The notes under the pieces: generated by a model | The model's input: the letters and a program-made list of their open reading frames with translations, nothing else | Database searches by the model: none | Told to the model about the DNA's origin: nothing | Part shown: piece by piece, positions 44,879 to 55,000 of the stretch | Position numbering within the stretch: position 1 is the first letter of the stretch | How the letters are laid out: every line of letters starts with the position of its first letter | Source: Caenorhabditis remanei | Taxonomy: Eukaryota > Nematoda > Chromadorea > Rhabditida > Rhabditidae | Assembly: GCF_010183535.1 (NCBI RefSeq) | Contig: NC_071333.1 | Span: 806,001 to 870,000 of the forward strand | Direction: 5' to 3' | Length of the DNA: 64,000 nucleotides | Made by a program: the position numbers and the translations under genes

Positions 44879-46215
44879 GTTATCCACTCGTCATATAGTA
44901 TCCCATTGCCAAATTAGTCGTCTCGGGTATCTAGTAAAGGTGAGCCATCATTTCAAACAGGTTTATAATGTGAATTTTCAGAATCATGAATCAATCAGAA
45001 GATATTGTGTGGCAAATAGTGCGAAACCAACAAAATACTTTGATCTGAACGATCTTATCAAAACTGTTAGCATCACATACAACACCGGGAAGGAAATGGA
45101 CCATATCACCACAGTGGAGTCAAAATATGTGGTAAGTTTTTTTTGAAAATTTGAGAATTTTCAACTCCGAGACTGTCTGATTATGTTCTAGGATGTCAAT
45201 AACGTTCCCAACACAAAAGGAACCGTCGTCACGTTGTCAGGATCACCCGGAACTCACAACGACTTCAAGTACATGAAATCTCTGTTTGAAAAGAAAAATA
45301 TCCGAATGATCTGCACCAATTATCCCGGGTCAGAGTTTGTTACCGGTGGATTTCACAACAGTTATACCAATGAAGACCGCAATTCGTATATGAAAAGCTT
45401 GATGGAGACGTTGGATCTCCAAAAAGTCAATCGACTCATTATAATGGGTCATTCAAGAGGCGGAGAGAACGCTCTTCAACTGACAAGCCAGTTATCGGTG
45501 AGCATTTGCTATGAATTTGAAAATAACTAGTTGGTTTCAGGATAGAAGTAGTTGGCCGTTAGTGGGGGCAGTGATGATCAATTCACCAGGCTTTGCACCG
45601 CATAAAGGAATCAGTAAAAGGTACTATACACAATTTTTTGATAGACATATCACATAAATTAAAACATTTTCAGAATGGGTACCATAAACTTCATCATATC
45701 TTTGATCAAACGGCACAACAATACAATTAACGCAATTTTACATCCTATTCTGCATTGGTGTGAGTTGAATCTCTTAGAAACTTCGAGTAAAAAATTATCA
45801 ATTTTCAGTTTACAACAACGTTATCGGTCTCCGCGTTTCTCATGGAAAAGTCGCAGCTGCCGCTATTTTGCCGATGCAAACATTTGCGTTTGACCAGCAA
45901 AAACTATCAATTGATGACCTGAGACAAAAACCAAGGATTCGAGTATTCTACGGTTATGGTTCCAAAGATTTCTTGATTGATGAGCACCAATCTAACGAAG
46001 TCGCCATGTATTTCGCCAAAGACAATCACTACGTGATTCCGGATAAAACAGCAGCTGAGAAGGCTAGTCAAGAAGTGCGGAAAAGTTTCAATTCGGGAAA
46101 AAAGTTTGCTACTGCTAACTTCACAAAAGAAGGACATTTCCTGCAGAAGACATACCCAGAGTTTATTGTCGAAGTGGTGGATTCAATGTTTGAAGCAGAT
46201 GCTAGTAAAAAATAA
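44879..46215 (+). CDS. Alpha/beta hydrolase, DUF1057 type
   Basis: Nematode-expanded alpha/beta-hydrolase-fold proteins of unknown substrate. Six exons start with MLSTRHIVSHCQISRLGYLV at 44879. Exon 3 holds an oxyanion-type strand (GTVVTLSGSPGTHNDFKYMK) and the nucleophile elbow IIMGHSRGGENAL with Ser as nucleophile. The last exon has the acidic residue in GYGSKDFLIDEHQSN and the His in FTKEGHFLQKTYPEF, completing a plausible Ser-Asp-His triad. It ends FEADASKK at 46215. The basic N-terminus could be a mitochondrial signal, but this is weak. It sits close behind sel-12 on the same strand, probably co-transcribed. The DUF1057 assignment is from recall of the family pattern. Confidence 0.85.
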
Positions 46216-46935
46216 GAAAAATATAGAAGTTTTTCCTGTGATAGCATTTTTAGGTAGTTTATTTTACATGTTAGACTCTTTTCCGTTCAGAATGCAATAT
46301 TTTCCCCCAAAACTCTTGCCATTTTCCAAGTTTATTATGTGAATAAAATTTTTTAGATTTTATACATGTTTTGTTATATTTGAACTTGTTTTGTTCATCA
46401 GAGCGACACCTCTAACTGTCATTTGGGATCAATTTTTCATTTTTCACCATGTAGTATACTAGCTGTTGTCGAGGACTACTTTTTTTCCGTTTCTTTCAAA
46501 GCGTATGTTTCCTTTTTCTCATTTTTCCGAGGTGCTGTAGCCTAATCACTGCTGACTTTTCATTTGCTCTCCCCCATCTCTATCGTTACAATAGACGCTT
46601 CCTTCTCTATTTTTTATTGCGTTTCCAATGTCCAACGTTTATCAATTATACACTCTGCATCCTTTCTTTTAGAAAAAAGGTTCATGATTTTTGAGTCACT
46701 GTTCAGATTTGAATTTTTTTTCATGCAAGCATCTTCAATACCTAGTAAACCAACTTTCTGCAGTTTGTTTTTTTTTCCAAGTTTAAACTTTTATTCGCTG
46801 TCCGTCCAAGACAAAAAAAGTGCCCAATGGTTTGCAATAGTTGTCTATGGTTGTCAAGGGATTACCAATAAGGACCACCAGACTGAAGACGGAACCAGAA
46901 AAAACTGGAAGGATATGCGTTCTTGTATAAACGCT

Positions 46936-47110
46936 TCCCAGCTTTTGGACGCCTAGAGTCAGAACCCTCAGCGACTCTCCTCATGATCTATTTCGAAATT
47001 TGCATTAAATGTCTATCTCCTCTTTTCTCTCACAGGGCCATGGGCCACCTCCCTCCTTTGCTGTTCCGAATTTATTCAAATCACGTGTTTTCTTCCGACC
47101 TAAAATTTCT
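46936..47110 (+). repeat. Direct duplication, upstream copy
   Basis: Blocks are GCTTTTGGACGCCTAGAG, CAGCGACTCTCCTCATGAT, CATTTAAT-like AT segment, CTCCTCTTTTCTCTCACAG and CGAATTTATTCAAATCA. All recur in order in the second copy at 47360-47530 with about three-quarters identity by eye. Confidence 0.75.
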
Positions 47111-47359
47111 CTTAGCGATCTTCCTTCCTCTTTTTCATCTAATCTTGCCGTATTAATCAAATTTTAATTTTCCAGTCTCAGAAATTAGTTTCTGCTGTCA
47201 TTTACTAATTGAGTCCCTGCCTCGTTCAGTTTTTTAAAAATAACTCTGTCATTTCCTGTAGAAAATTACTTTTTCCCCTTGAATTCGTTTGGATGTCGGT
47301 TTTTTGCTGCGAAATTTCACTCAACTTGATATTCTTTCTTGTATCAACTTTTCTCACCA

Positions 47360-47530
47360 GTTCCCCCCCCTGCTTTTGGACGCTTAGAGGCCCTTAGCGA
47401 CTCTCCTCATGATGCATTTCGAATTTTGCATATCATGTCTAGCTCCTCTTCTCTCTCGCAGAGCCGTCGCCTAGCTCCGCTTCTGCCATTTCAAATTTAT
47501 TGAAATCATACTTTTGTTTTAGGCCTGAAT
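47360..47530 (+). repeat. Direct duplication, downstream copy
   Basis: Blocks are GCTTTTGGACGCTTAGAG, TAGCGACTCTCCTCATGATG, CTCCTCTTCTCTCTCGCAG and CAAATTTATTGAAATCA. Each copy contains a CT-rich tract ending in CAG, like a splice acceptor. Position 170-340 bp upstream of the MBT start suggests promoter or 5' UTR sequence. Confidence 0.75.
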
Positions 47531-47703
47531 TTTTTCAACCTGTTCCGATTAATCTTCAAATTATATTTTTTCCCGTGGTTTCTTTTTGAAAAAATATTTT
47601 GATTGAAGTTCTGAATATCTATAATTTTCTTTGGTGGTTTGCTATGAAACTCATTTGTTTTCAAGTTTTGCAACTCACTTCCCAACATCTTCCATTATTT
47701 CAG

Positions 47704-49436
47704 ATGGTGGAGATGAAACCGTTTGTCGGGGCTCCTCTCCGTAACCCAGACAGAACACCCAACAATTGGATTAAGGAACTCGAACAGTGTGTGAATGGAG
47801 AATCCGAAGCTGTTCCAGTGAGTGCTTTCAGCAAAAATCTCGGATCGGATGTCTCCAACATTTTGGTGACAAACATCAACGTGAGTTATTTGCCCTTGTG
47901 AAAAACCAAGAACTTTTTTAAAGATTGTTGTGAATCATGAGAAAGGCGCCAACTGGGTGGCAGCCGTTGAAAAATCGTACGGTTATTTTGCACTGTGCCG
48001 TTTTCTTGGAAGCACCCATCGATTCTGGACCAACTACATGTCGGACAATGTTCATTCAGTGTAAGTTTAGAAACGAATAACAGCTAAATCAAAGTAAATG
48101 TTTACAGGGAGAAAATAGGAATAGTTTTGGATATTGCACCACCGGCAACATTCCACCCAAAGTACAATGAAGATGCGGATTTGTTCATGGAGGTATGATT
48201 TTCAATTCCAATTCAGCTAATAGCAAAAATTTGGTTTCAGGATATCAAGCGCGAAATCAGCAACAGACAAACACTGCCGGAAAGTTTTGAACTTCTGAAA
48301 GCTGGAAAAACAGTTTCGCGTTTTAATTTTGGACAACGTGTCGAATTGTTGAGATGCAATGGGCAAATAAGAGTTGCTCACATTCACGCGGTTTGTGGCC
48401 GTCGCCTCAACGTCATCGTCAATCAATGCGATTCCCCAGTTGAACTTGTACCAGACGATGATCCACAAGCTGAGAGTGATAATGCGGAAAACTGGGTTGA
48501 CGAGGACAGCATCTTCCTTCTGCCAGTTGGATTCGCCACACTCAACGGATATACTTTGGTGGCCAACGGAGATTATATTGAGTATACCGAACAAATTGCG
48601 GCTGCGATAAGAGCTGGTTTCCAGCCAGAGTATGAGCCGGGAGACGTGAGATTTGACGACTTGAAGAAGCCAGAAATATCCCAGGAATTGATGAACAAAG
48701 TGAAAATCGGTCAGAAATGCGAACTTATCGATCCACTCAGTGACGACTTCGAATGTCTTGTTGTTGCAACGGTGATGGCAAAGTGTGAGAATCCGGGATA
48801 TGTTATTCTGAGACTGGATGAAGATGAGTCAGCGTTTCCAATTCATCTAATCAATGTCTTCATGTACCCAATCGGTTATTCTGAAAATTATCGTCTCCCA
48901 CTTGAAGACCCACGGAAAGCCAAACATTATTCACTGGATGGCAAATTCGACGTAGAAGATTATATGAGAGCAACAGGTGCCACAAGTGTCCCAATCGACG
49001 AGATCCGACCGATGCCCCCTCAAGAGCGTATGGACCTGTTCAAAGTGAGTTTAAAATAGCGAACACTGATATCTACAACTCAAAACGCTAGTTTTCAGCC
49101 CAAGATGCGTCTGGAAGCAACCAGTTTTTACGATAATCAATACATTTGTCCTGCAGAAATAGTCTCCGTTCACGGAAGAGTCCTAAAAATCAAGTATAAC
49201 GGACACGACGACGCTAATGATGAATATGTTGATATTGAGTAAGACTACATAAATCTCACATCTATATTTCGTTTCATTTTAGCTCTCACAATCTTCTACC
49301 TGCCGGATGGTGTGAAATCCATGGATATCAACTTCAATACCCTCGAGAGAATACAGAAGCAGATACACCGGTAGAGCCATTTAGAAGACTCCCAAAAAGA
49401 GACGCAGGAGATGAAGACGAAATGGAGCAACCATAA
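47704..49436 (+). CDS. MBT-repeat chromatin protein, LIN-61/L(3)MBT-like
   Basis: MBT repeats bind mono- and dimethyl-lysine on histones and act in transcriptional repression. Six exons from MVEMKPFVGAPLRNPDRTPN at 47704. Repeat-like units are seen in series: an N-terminal unit with KGANWVAAVEKSYGYFALCR and FLGSTHRFWTNY; a second with FNFGQRVELLRCNGQIRVAH and EDSIFLLPVGFATLNGYTLV; a third with VKIGQKCELIDPLSDDFECL, FPIHLINVFMYPIGYSENYR; and a fourth with PKMRLEATSFYDNQYICPAE, LLPAGWCEIHGYQLQYPRE. The acidic/aromatic pocket residues typical of MBT (D, then W-C/F-P spacing) are only partly clear. Exon 2 uses an AAG acceptor. About 530 aa, close to LIN-61. The C. elegans MBT genes I recall are on another chromosome, so this may be a paralogue. 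Confidence 0.85.
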
Positions 49437-49810
49437 GGCGTTTTCTTTGTTTCTCATCTCAACTTGTTTTCATCTCATAACTTAATTGACCCCAGATCAT
49501 CCATGTTCAATTATTACTAGTATATGAGACTCGCTTTGCTCTTTTTATTACTCTTGTTTTTCATATTGTTCCATTCAATTTTTTGCTTTAACTGCTAGGT
49601 TTTTTCATTATCACATTGTCATCCCTATGATGATTTGAATTCTTCTCTTGAATTCTTCTCTTTTAATTATCGGTTATTTTTTGTATCTAATTGATGCAAT
49701 GCCATCATTTTGTTATTATGCACCATGTCGTTTTGATGTCTCTTTCAAAAACGTGACGTTGATAATCCTGCCTTTTTCTCATGATTCAAATCTTTGCCTT
49801 CCTTTTATAA

Positions 49811-49816
49811 AATAAA
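49811..49816 (+). terminator. Poly(A) signal, MBT gene
   Basis: AATAAA about 375 nt after the MBT stop, ahead of the convergent gene ending at 50135. Between stop and signal the sequence is T-rich with no further coding. Confidence 0.6.
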
Positions 49817-50070
49817 TTTTTGAAACTATCTCTAGGGAGAATTACTTTACCTAACTATCAGTCTTCAGAGAGTGCTGATACAAAAATAATCGCAGTTTCG
49901 AAACTAATGCACTGGGTTTGATCTACTAAATAAATAACCTATTGTATTTCAAAATTCATAATTTCAAACTGAATATCAGACAAGTTTACAACATTTTAAA
50001 TGGTACAGAACTCCCAAATCCCTAAAGAATGCTTTCCGACAATGACAAAACAATCATATTTGAACATAAA

Positions 50071-50076
50071 TTTATT
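50071..50076 (-). terminator. Poly(A) signal of the coiled-coil gene
   Basis: TTTATT on plus (AATAAA on minus) lies 59 nt beyond the stop codon at 50135-50137 of the minus-strand gene. Confidence 0.6.
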
Positions 50077-50134
50077 AGCAAGAGGAGAAGAGAACAAGAA
50101 GAAGAGGAAAATCAGTAGTGACACATCGGAAAAA

Positions 50135-51207
50135 TTAGTTGTCATCGGAATCGGGTGGAGCAGCACGCTTTCTCACCACATCTGATTTTCTTTTAGGCGC
50201 AGCCGGTGCAACTTCTGCGGTCTCCGATTCATCCTCAGATGAATCAAGGCATCTGCTGCTCAATTGTTGCTCCCTGATTCTTCTTCTTGCGATGCGATCG
50301 GTGGTAGGAGGAATTAGGTCTGTCGGTAGGGAATCTTTTGATGGCGGGGATCCCGCTGCTGGAGGAATCTGTGTAGGTCCTGAAAGTATGTAGGTTTATT
50401 ATGAAGTCGTTAGGATTTTGAAATAAATCAGAAACTAAAAAAAAATTATTCTAGTTCATTCTAACTTTGGAAAAAATTAAAACACGGGTTCAGAATCTCC
50501 ACGACTTCAGTTTTTTTATTCTAACCAAACTATTACCTTATTCCTGACACGTTCTATCAAAACTCAAACTCAAAAACCAGCTGAGGCTGTCGCGCTTCCG
50601 CCGCTCGTTCTTTTTCAGATCTCCTCCCCATAAACTCACTTTTTTCCGTTTCAGCCTTAGTATCATCTCTTTCTTTTTCTTTTTCCTTCTTTTCCAATGC
50701 CTCCGTAGAGAGTCTTTCTGGGGGAGTTATGACCTGAGCACTCAAAGACGAGCTTCCGGAATCGGCGTCTTTATTGGTCCCCTCCATAGCTTCTGGTTTT
50801 TGATTTGCAGCTGCGGATTGACCAGCAGAAGACGAAGCAGCCTCGTTGTTCTGTTCTTTCATTTCCGTCTGTTTCTGATAGTAAGAAATTCTTCTCTCCT
50901 CCCATGACTCTTGTTGATTATCGTCTGGAGAAGCGTCACGAGCCTTCTTCAAGTAGATTGGTGGACAATTGCTTGACTCCGAACCGTCCTTAAACATTTT
51001 GAGAATCTTCTGTGATTCCTTTTGCTTTTCTGCTGCCCGCGCCTCCTTATCTTTGATTTCCTGTTGTCTCTTTGCTTCTCTTTCTATTATTTCAGCCAAT
51101 TTCTTTTCTCTTGCTGCAATTCTTCGACGAGCTTGTTCCTGTACATCAATCTCCGGTTCGGTTGGTTTCAAGTTCGGATCGCCGGGAGGAGGCGGATCTT
51201 GATTCAT
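50135..51207 (-). CDS. Charged coiled-coil protein of unknown function
   Basis: I do not recognise the family. Two exons, 51207-50640 and 50379-50135, join in phase (TEK to RPTQIPP) to 270 aa. The start is the Met of MNQDPPPPGDPNLKPTEPEI, 16 nt after a TTTTTCCAG acceptor; an in-frame extension upstream to 51468 is hydrophobic, intronic-looking and excluded. Residues ~25-75 are a strongly charged helix (ARRRIAAREKKLAEIIEREA). The middle is Ser/Ala/Gln-rich. A second charged segment (KKEKEKERDDTKAETEK) precedes the junction. The C-terminal exon has basic patches (DRIARRRIREQQ; KRKSDVVRKR) suggestive of nuclear localisation. Reading through the donor would instead end in QPQLVFEFEF at 50557. Confidence 0.75.
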
Positions 51208-52445
51208 TTTCAAAAAACTTGGGATCTGGAAAAATGGGGAATTGAGAAATCGGAAAGAATACAAAAAAAATCGGTTTTTGAAAAAAGAGAGAAAAAAACT
51301 GGCAAGGTATGTTTTTCTCAAGAAATGGGAATATAGTCTTGGAAGTAAAAAGTCACTTAAACTATATAAAAAAGCTTGGAGAAAACTTGAAATTGAACGC
51401 CAAAATATCTTCATTAATTTTCTGCATGTGTTTCGGGAGGAGAGGTGCAATGTGTGTTCACTGACCAACGTGAGTAAAAAGAAGAGGAAAGAGGACCGAG
51501 AAAATAGGCATGGGGCGTAATTGACGCTGCAGATGGTCAGAGATGCACAATAAATGGTATTGGATTAGGACAGTCTTTGAGTATAAAGGAGACCGGAATA
51601 TGCGTGAGATTACTCTTTCAAAGCCGACACTGACAAAAAACATAGTCTTTTTTGGGTTCGGTTTAATTCAATTCATCAGCGGCCCAAACAAAAACTAATT
51701 TTTTTTTTAAATTTAAATTATTTTGTTTGCAAATAAAACATTTTTTCATATGATACAATGATTTACGTAATGGAAAAAAGACAATAAGAGGACAAAGAAG
51801 GAAATTGAAAGAATAGATAACATCTAAAACGGATAAATAAACCAACTTATCTCGCTTACTAGCTATTCACTATATATTATCAGTAGGTTCTATTTCTAGT
51901 GATCTGACCGCTACCAAACCATCCATGTTTTATCAATCGTTTACAATGCCCTTCTCTCTCCCACTCTAGTAAAAAAAAGAAATTTTTGGATTCAAAAATA
52001 TCCCGCAGACAGATTTTAAAATGATTTCATTAAAACTTTCGAAAAAAAACTGAAATTGAACTTCTGAAACAATTAAAAGTAACTATTCACAGCCAAATGA
52101 CCATCGTTCAAAGTATCTATTTGCTTCAGGAAAAAACAACGTGAGATAGCAGACGATGGACACAGGAGAATGGAGAGACGCAGATATAAAGACAAAGTCC
52201 TTCGCACTCGTGTTTTCTCTCGTTAGAGCGCGTTTGCAGAATTTGGAGAAATTGGGAGGAAGGAAAAGAGGTATTGATATGCAGTCAAGTGATATGCATA
52301 AGCAGAGAAGGGTGAGGAGATACAGAGGAGAGAGAGAAGAAGCAGGACTGAAAGGGCACATGGAAAAGAGAAAAATTTTAGAGAAGATAAATGGAACGAT
52401 GGTGAATTGAGCAGTTTAAACAATTAATACAATAGAAAAAATGTA
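51208..52445. other. Intergenic region between coiled-coil and NADK-like genes
   Basis: 1.2 kb, mostly purine-rich on plus at 51230-51330 and 52150-52400 with AT-rich sequence between. The open frames at 51242-51520, 52083-52361 and 52156-52410 are low-complexity without domains. A promoter for the minus-strand coiled-coil gene is expected at 51210-51620. Confidence 0.45.
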
Positions 52446-55000
52446 TTAATCATTCCTATAAGTGTTCAAGGAAGTTTCCCGTTCCATGGTAAAGATCAGC
52501 AATGTTCCTTTTGGAAGTTTCATATTTTTCACTCCATCTAATACAACAAGAAGGTTGTCTTCTCTCGTCACAAGGCCCATTTTTGTTCTTTCCATTATTG
52601 AAGTATCCAAGCCGACTTTCTTGTTGTACTTCTTAGTGATGGCGACGAACTCTGAAATAAACAATGATTTACTGATTGAATTGTTTGAGGGACACTTTTT
52701 TCGGCTCTATTACAGTTTAGATGTCCTTTAAAAACTAAAACGTCCCTTAAAACACTTAAACGTCCCTTAAAACACTTAGACGTCCCTTGAAACACTTAAA
52801 CGTCCTTTCAAACTCTAATTTTTTTAAAACGTCCTTTCAAAAGTTTAGACGTTCCAAAAAACGTTTAAACGTCCCATAAAATGTTTAGACGTCCCTTGTA
52901 ATCCCAAAATATAGTTCTGAAGATTTAAACGTCCCAAAAAACATTTAAACGTCCCAAAAAACATTTAAACGTCCCAAAAAATATTTAGACGTCCCTTGAA
53001 CACTTTCAGTGGCTTTTAGTGTTGAAGGGACGTCTAAACATTTTTTGGGACGTTTAAATGTTTTTTGGAACGTCTAAGTATTTAAAACCAAATTTTCGGA
53101 CTTCAAGGGACGTCTCAATATTTAATGGGACGTCTAAACGTTTTTTGGGACGTCTAAATGTTTTTTGGGACGTTTAAACATTTTTTAACATATTTGGGAC
53201 CCGAAAGGACGTTTAAATGTTTCAAAGGACGTCTAAGTGTTTCAATGGACGTCTAAGCGTTTTAAGGGACGTCTAAGTGTTTTTTGGGATGTTCAAGTTT
53301 TCAAAGGACATCTAAACTGTAATAGAGCCCTTTTTTCAAATTACTCACTCTTACTATTTTCATTCAGTTCATAGCCTTGTATTTTGAACTCCATCAAACG
53401 ATTGGCCGTATCCTCGTCCAGTTCTCTGTACATGTCCAATACTTTAGCTTTCGACATCTCCATTTTATTGAAGCTGTCTTTTCGAAAATGATAACCAGTT
53501 CCAGTCAACATCATTATTTCTTGGAATTTGATTTTTTTGGCTTGGAATCCTCCGGCTTGAAGGAGCTCCATCTCCGAGGCTTCTTCTTTTTTGACGTTTC
53601 CAATATATATCTCGTTGAGCACATTGTAAACTTCGTTGTTGACGTCCGCCCTCTTCTCTTTACGTGCCTTGAATTCGGGATATATGATTTCCACCTGAAT
53701 TCTTTGACGTGCAACATAGGACTCCATTATATCACGGAAGTTCGAAACAATTCGTGGTAGGTAACTTCCGAAAAGACAGAGAGAGCCTTTTGTGGCATAA
53801 GGGTCGAGATTGATTCCAACTATGGGAACTCTATTGTAGATTAATCGGCATGCTTTGATGTACAGTAGGTTGTCACCTGCAATAGTTATTCAGATAATGT
53901 AGTGGCTGAGCATGTGGCGGGTCAGAATTTGGTTAGGTGAATGACATTCAGAGGAGTGAGCACTACAGTATGAATAAGTTCGAAGAATGTGATTATTAAT
54001 TTTAACTTTTTTTACGACTGAAAAAAATTAAAGCGTCGCACTTTTATTAAAGAATCGTGATTCGAATGGTCTTTACACACTAATACATAAACATCGATAA
54101 ACCAAAGTGTTTACAGTACACAGGTACTAATGTTTTACAGTTATGACCTGAAAGAAATCATGTTTTTCACTTTCAGTTAAATTTTTTGAAAGGATGTCAA
54201 GGTAAAACTGATTGTCCCTACAGAGAAAACTTTTAATATGTAAAACTGATTAAAAGTGAAAATCCTTTTTTTTTTAGTTGACTACTTTTTTTGTGTGGGT
54301 ACTTCCAAGAAAGTTATAGTTATTTTGGGTTAATATCTCAAAAATCTCAATTTTTCGCACTGATTGAGAAGAGTCAATTTGAGCAAGAATCTCTTTGTCG
54401 AGATGTAACTTGCTGGGGACTGCACGTAATAAAAAGTTTTCAACTACAAAAATGGATTACTATTTTTGATTTACGACATCTTTAAAAAAATTACTTTGTG
54501 GGACAATCAGTTAAACCGTGATGACACACTTTCAGATTAAATCATTTTCAACTGGAGGAGGAAACTTTCGATATTTTTTTGACAGCTACTATCTTAGGAA
54601 ACGAAACCAAAAATCTCCAGACTGACTCTATGACCTTCCATAGTTAGACACCTTTCAACACCCTATGCAAATACAACTAACCAATTGTGATCACCCAATC
54701 CACTCGAATACCACAGAGCTCAGAGTATAGAGTATCGATACCACATACTCTTATGACAACATCTAGAGCTTGGAGCGTCTGGATTTGACTGACTATAGTT
54801 TCACAGATAACTTTCTCCATTGCACTAGCTGCAGCCTTCTCTTTCAAAAATTGAGCTTCACTGAAAAATATTTTTGTTTCCCTAAGAAAGTACTATTATC
54901 CTATGAGTTACCTTTGATTTTTCGAAGCCTTCTCATTGTTCTTTTGAGTAATTTGGATTTTCGAAGCAGGAGCTGATCCACGAACAAGTACTACCAACAT
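52446..55000 (-). CDS. NADK2-type NAD-kinase-like protein with degenerate GGDG motif
   Basis: NAD kinases phosphorylate NAD to NADP using a GGDG motif and an NE/D motif. Four exons join in phase (55000-54912, 54860-54682, 53876-53349, 52651-52446) to 333 aa. Alignment to mitochondrial NADK2 from memory is clear: VPIVGINLDPYATKGSLCLF matches the VIGVNTDPERSEGHLCL region; NVLNEIYIGN matches ALNEVFIGE; MLTGTGYHF matches CTGTGSKAW; and LLVVLDGVKNMKLPKGTLL matches the C-terminal strand. Where NADK2 has AGGDGTMLLAA, this protein reads TIGDNLLYIKA across the exon 2/3 junction, so only the Asp of GGDG remains. No mitochondrial presequence is evident at MLVVLVRGSAPASKI, although a further 5' exon cannot be excluded. 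Introns 2 and 3 are swollen by fold-back repeats. It is likely a divergent or inactive paralogue. Confidence 0.82.
52703..53329. mobile_element. Fold-back element with terminal inverted repeats and ACGTCCC arrays
   Basis: The ends are inverted copies: GGCTCTATTACAGTTTAGAT at 52703 and ATCTAAACTGTAATAGAGCC ending at 53329; the match continues inward through GTCCTTT. The left half is an array of ACGTCCC units spaced by about 20 bp (ACGTCCCTTAAAACACTTAA-like), and the right half is the same array in reverse (GGGACGTCTAAAC). The two halves meet near 53010, where CCCTTGAACACTTT faces AGTGTTGAAGGG. Short T-runs flank both ends and could be a target duplication. The whole 627 bp forms one long hairpin within intron 3 of the NADK-like gene. 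No ORF. Confidence 0.85.
54196..54535. repeat. Probable fold-back element in intron 2 of the NADK-like gene
   Basis: GGTAAAACTGATTGTCCCTA near 54203 is matched in reverse by GGGACAATCAGTTAAACC near 54499. The flanks also pair (GATGTCAA outward left, TGATGACAC outward right). The interior holds another AAAACTGATTAAAAGTG copy. The arms are short and imperfect, so this is less certain than the element at 52703. Confidence 0.45.

Larger units (their letters stand above)
46216..47703. other. Intergenic region between the hydrolase and MBT genes
   Basis: CT-rich, with no coding exon recognised. It contains two direct copies of a ~170 bp sequence (46936-47110 and 47360-47530, listed separately). 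The open frame at 46564-46956 (plus, 130 codons) overlaps the first copy and has no domain. An acceptor (TTATTTCAG) ends at 47703, directly before the MBT-gene ATG. Confidence 0.5.

Noticed and set aside
48217..48594. Minus-strand ORF of 125 codons
   Set aside because: Antisense shadow of MBT exon 4.
51208..51468. N-terminal extension of the coiled-coil ORF
   Set aside because: Phe/Leu-rich translation of a T-rich stretch that ends in an acceptor just before MNQDPPPP.
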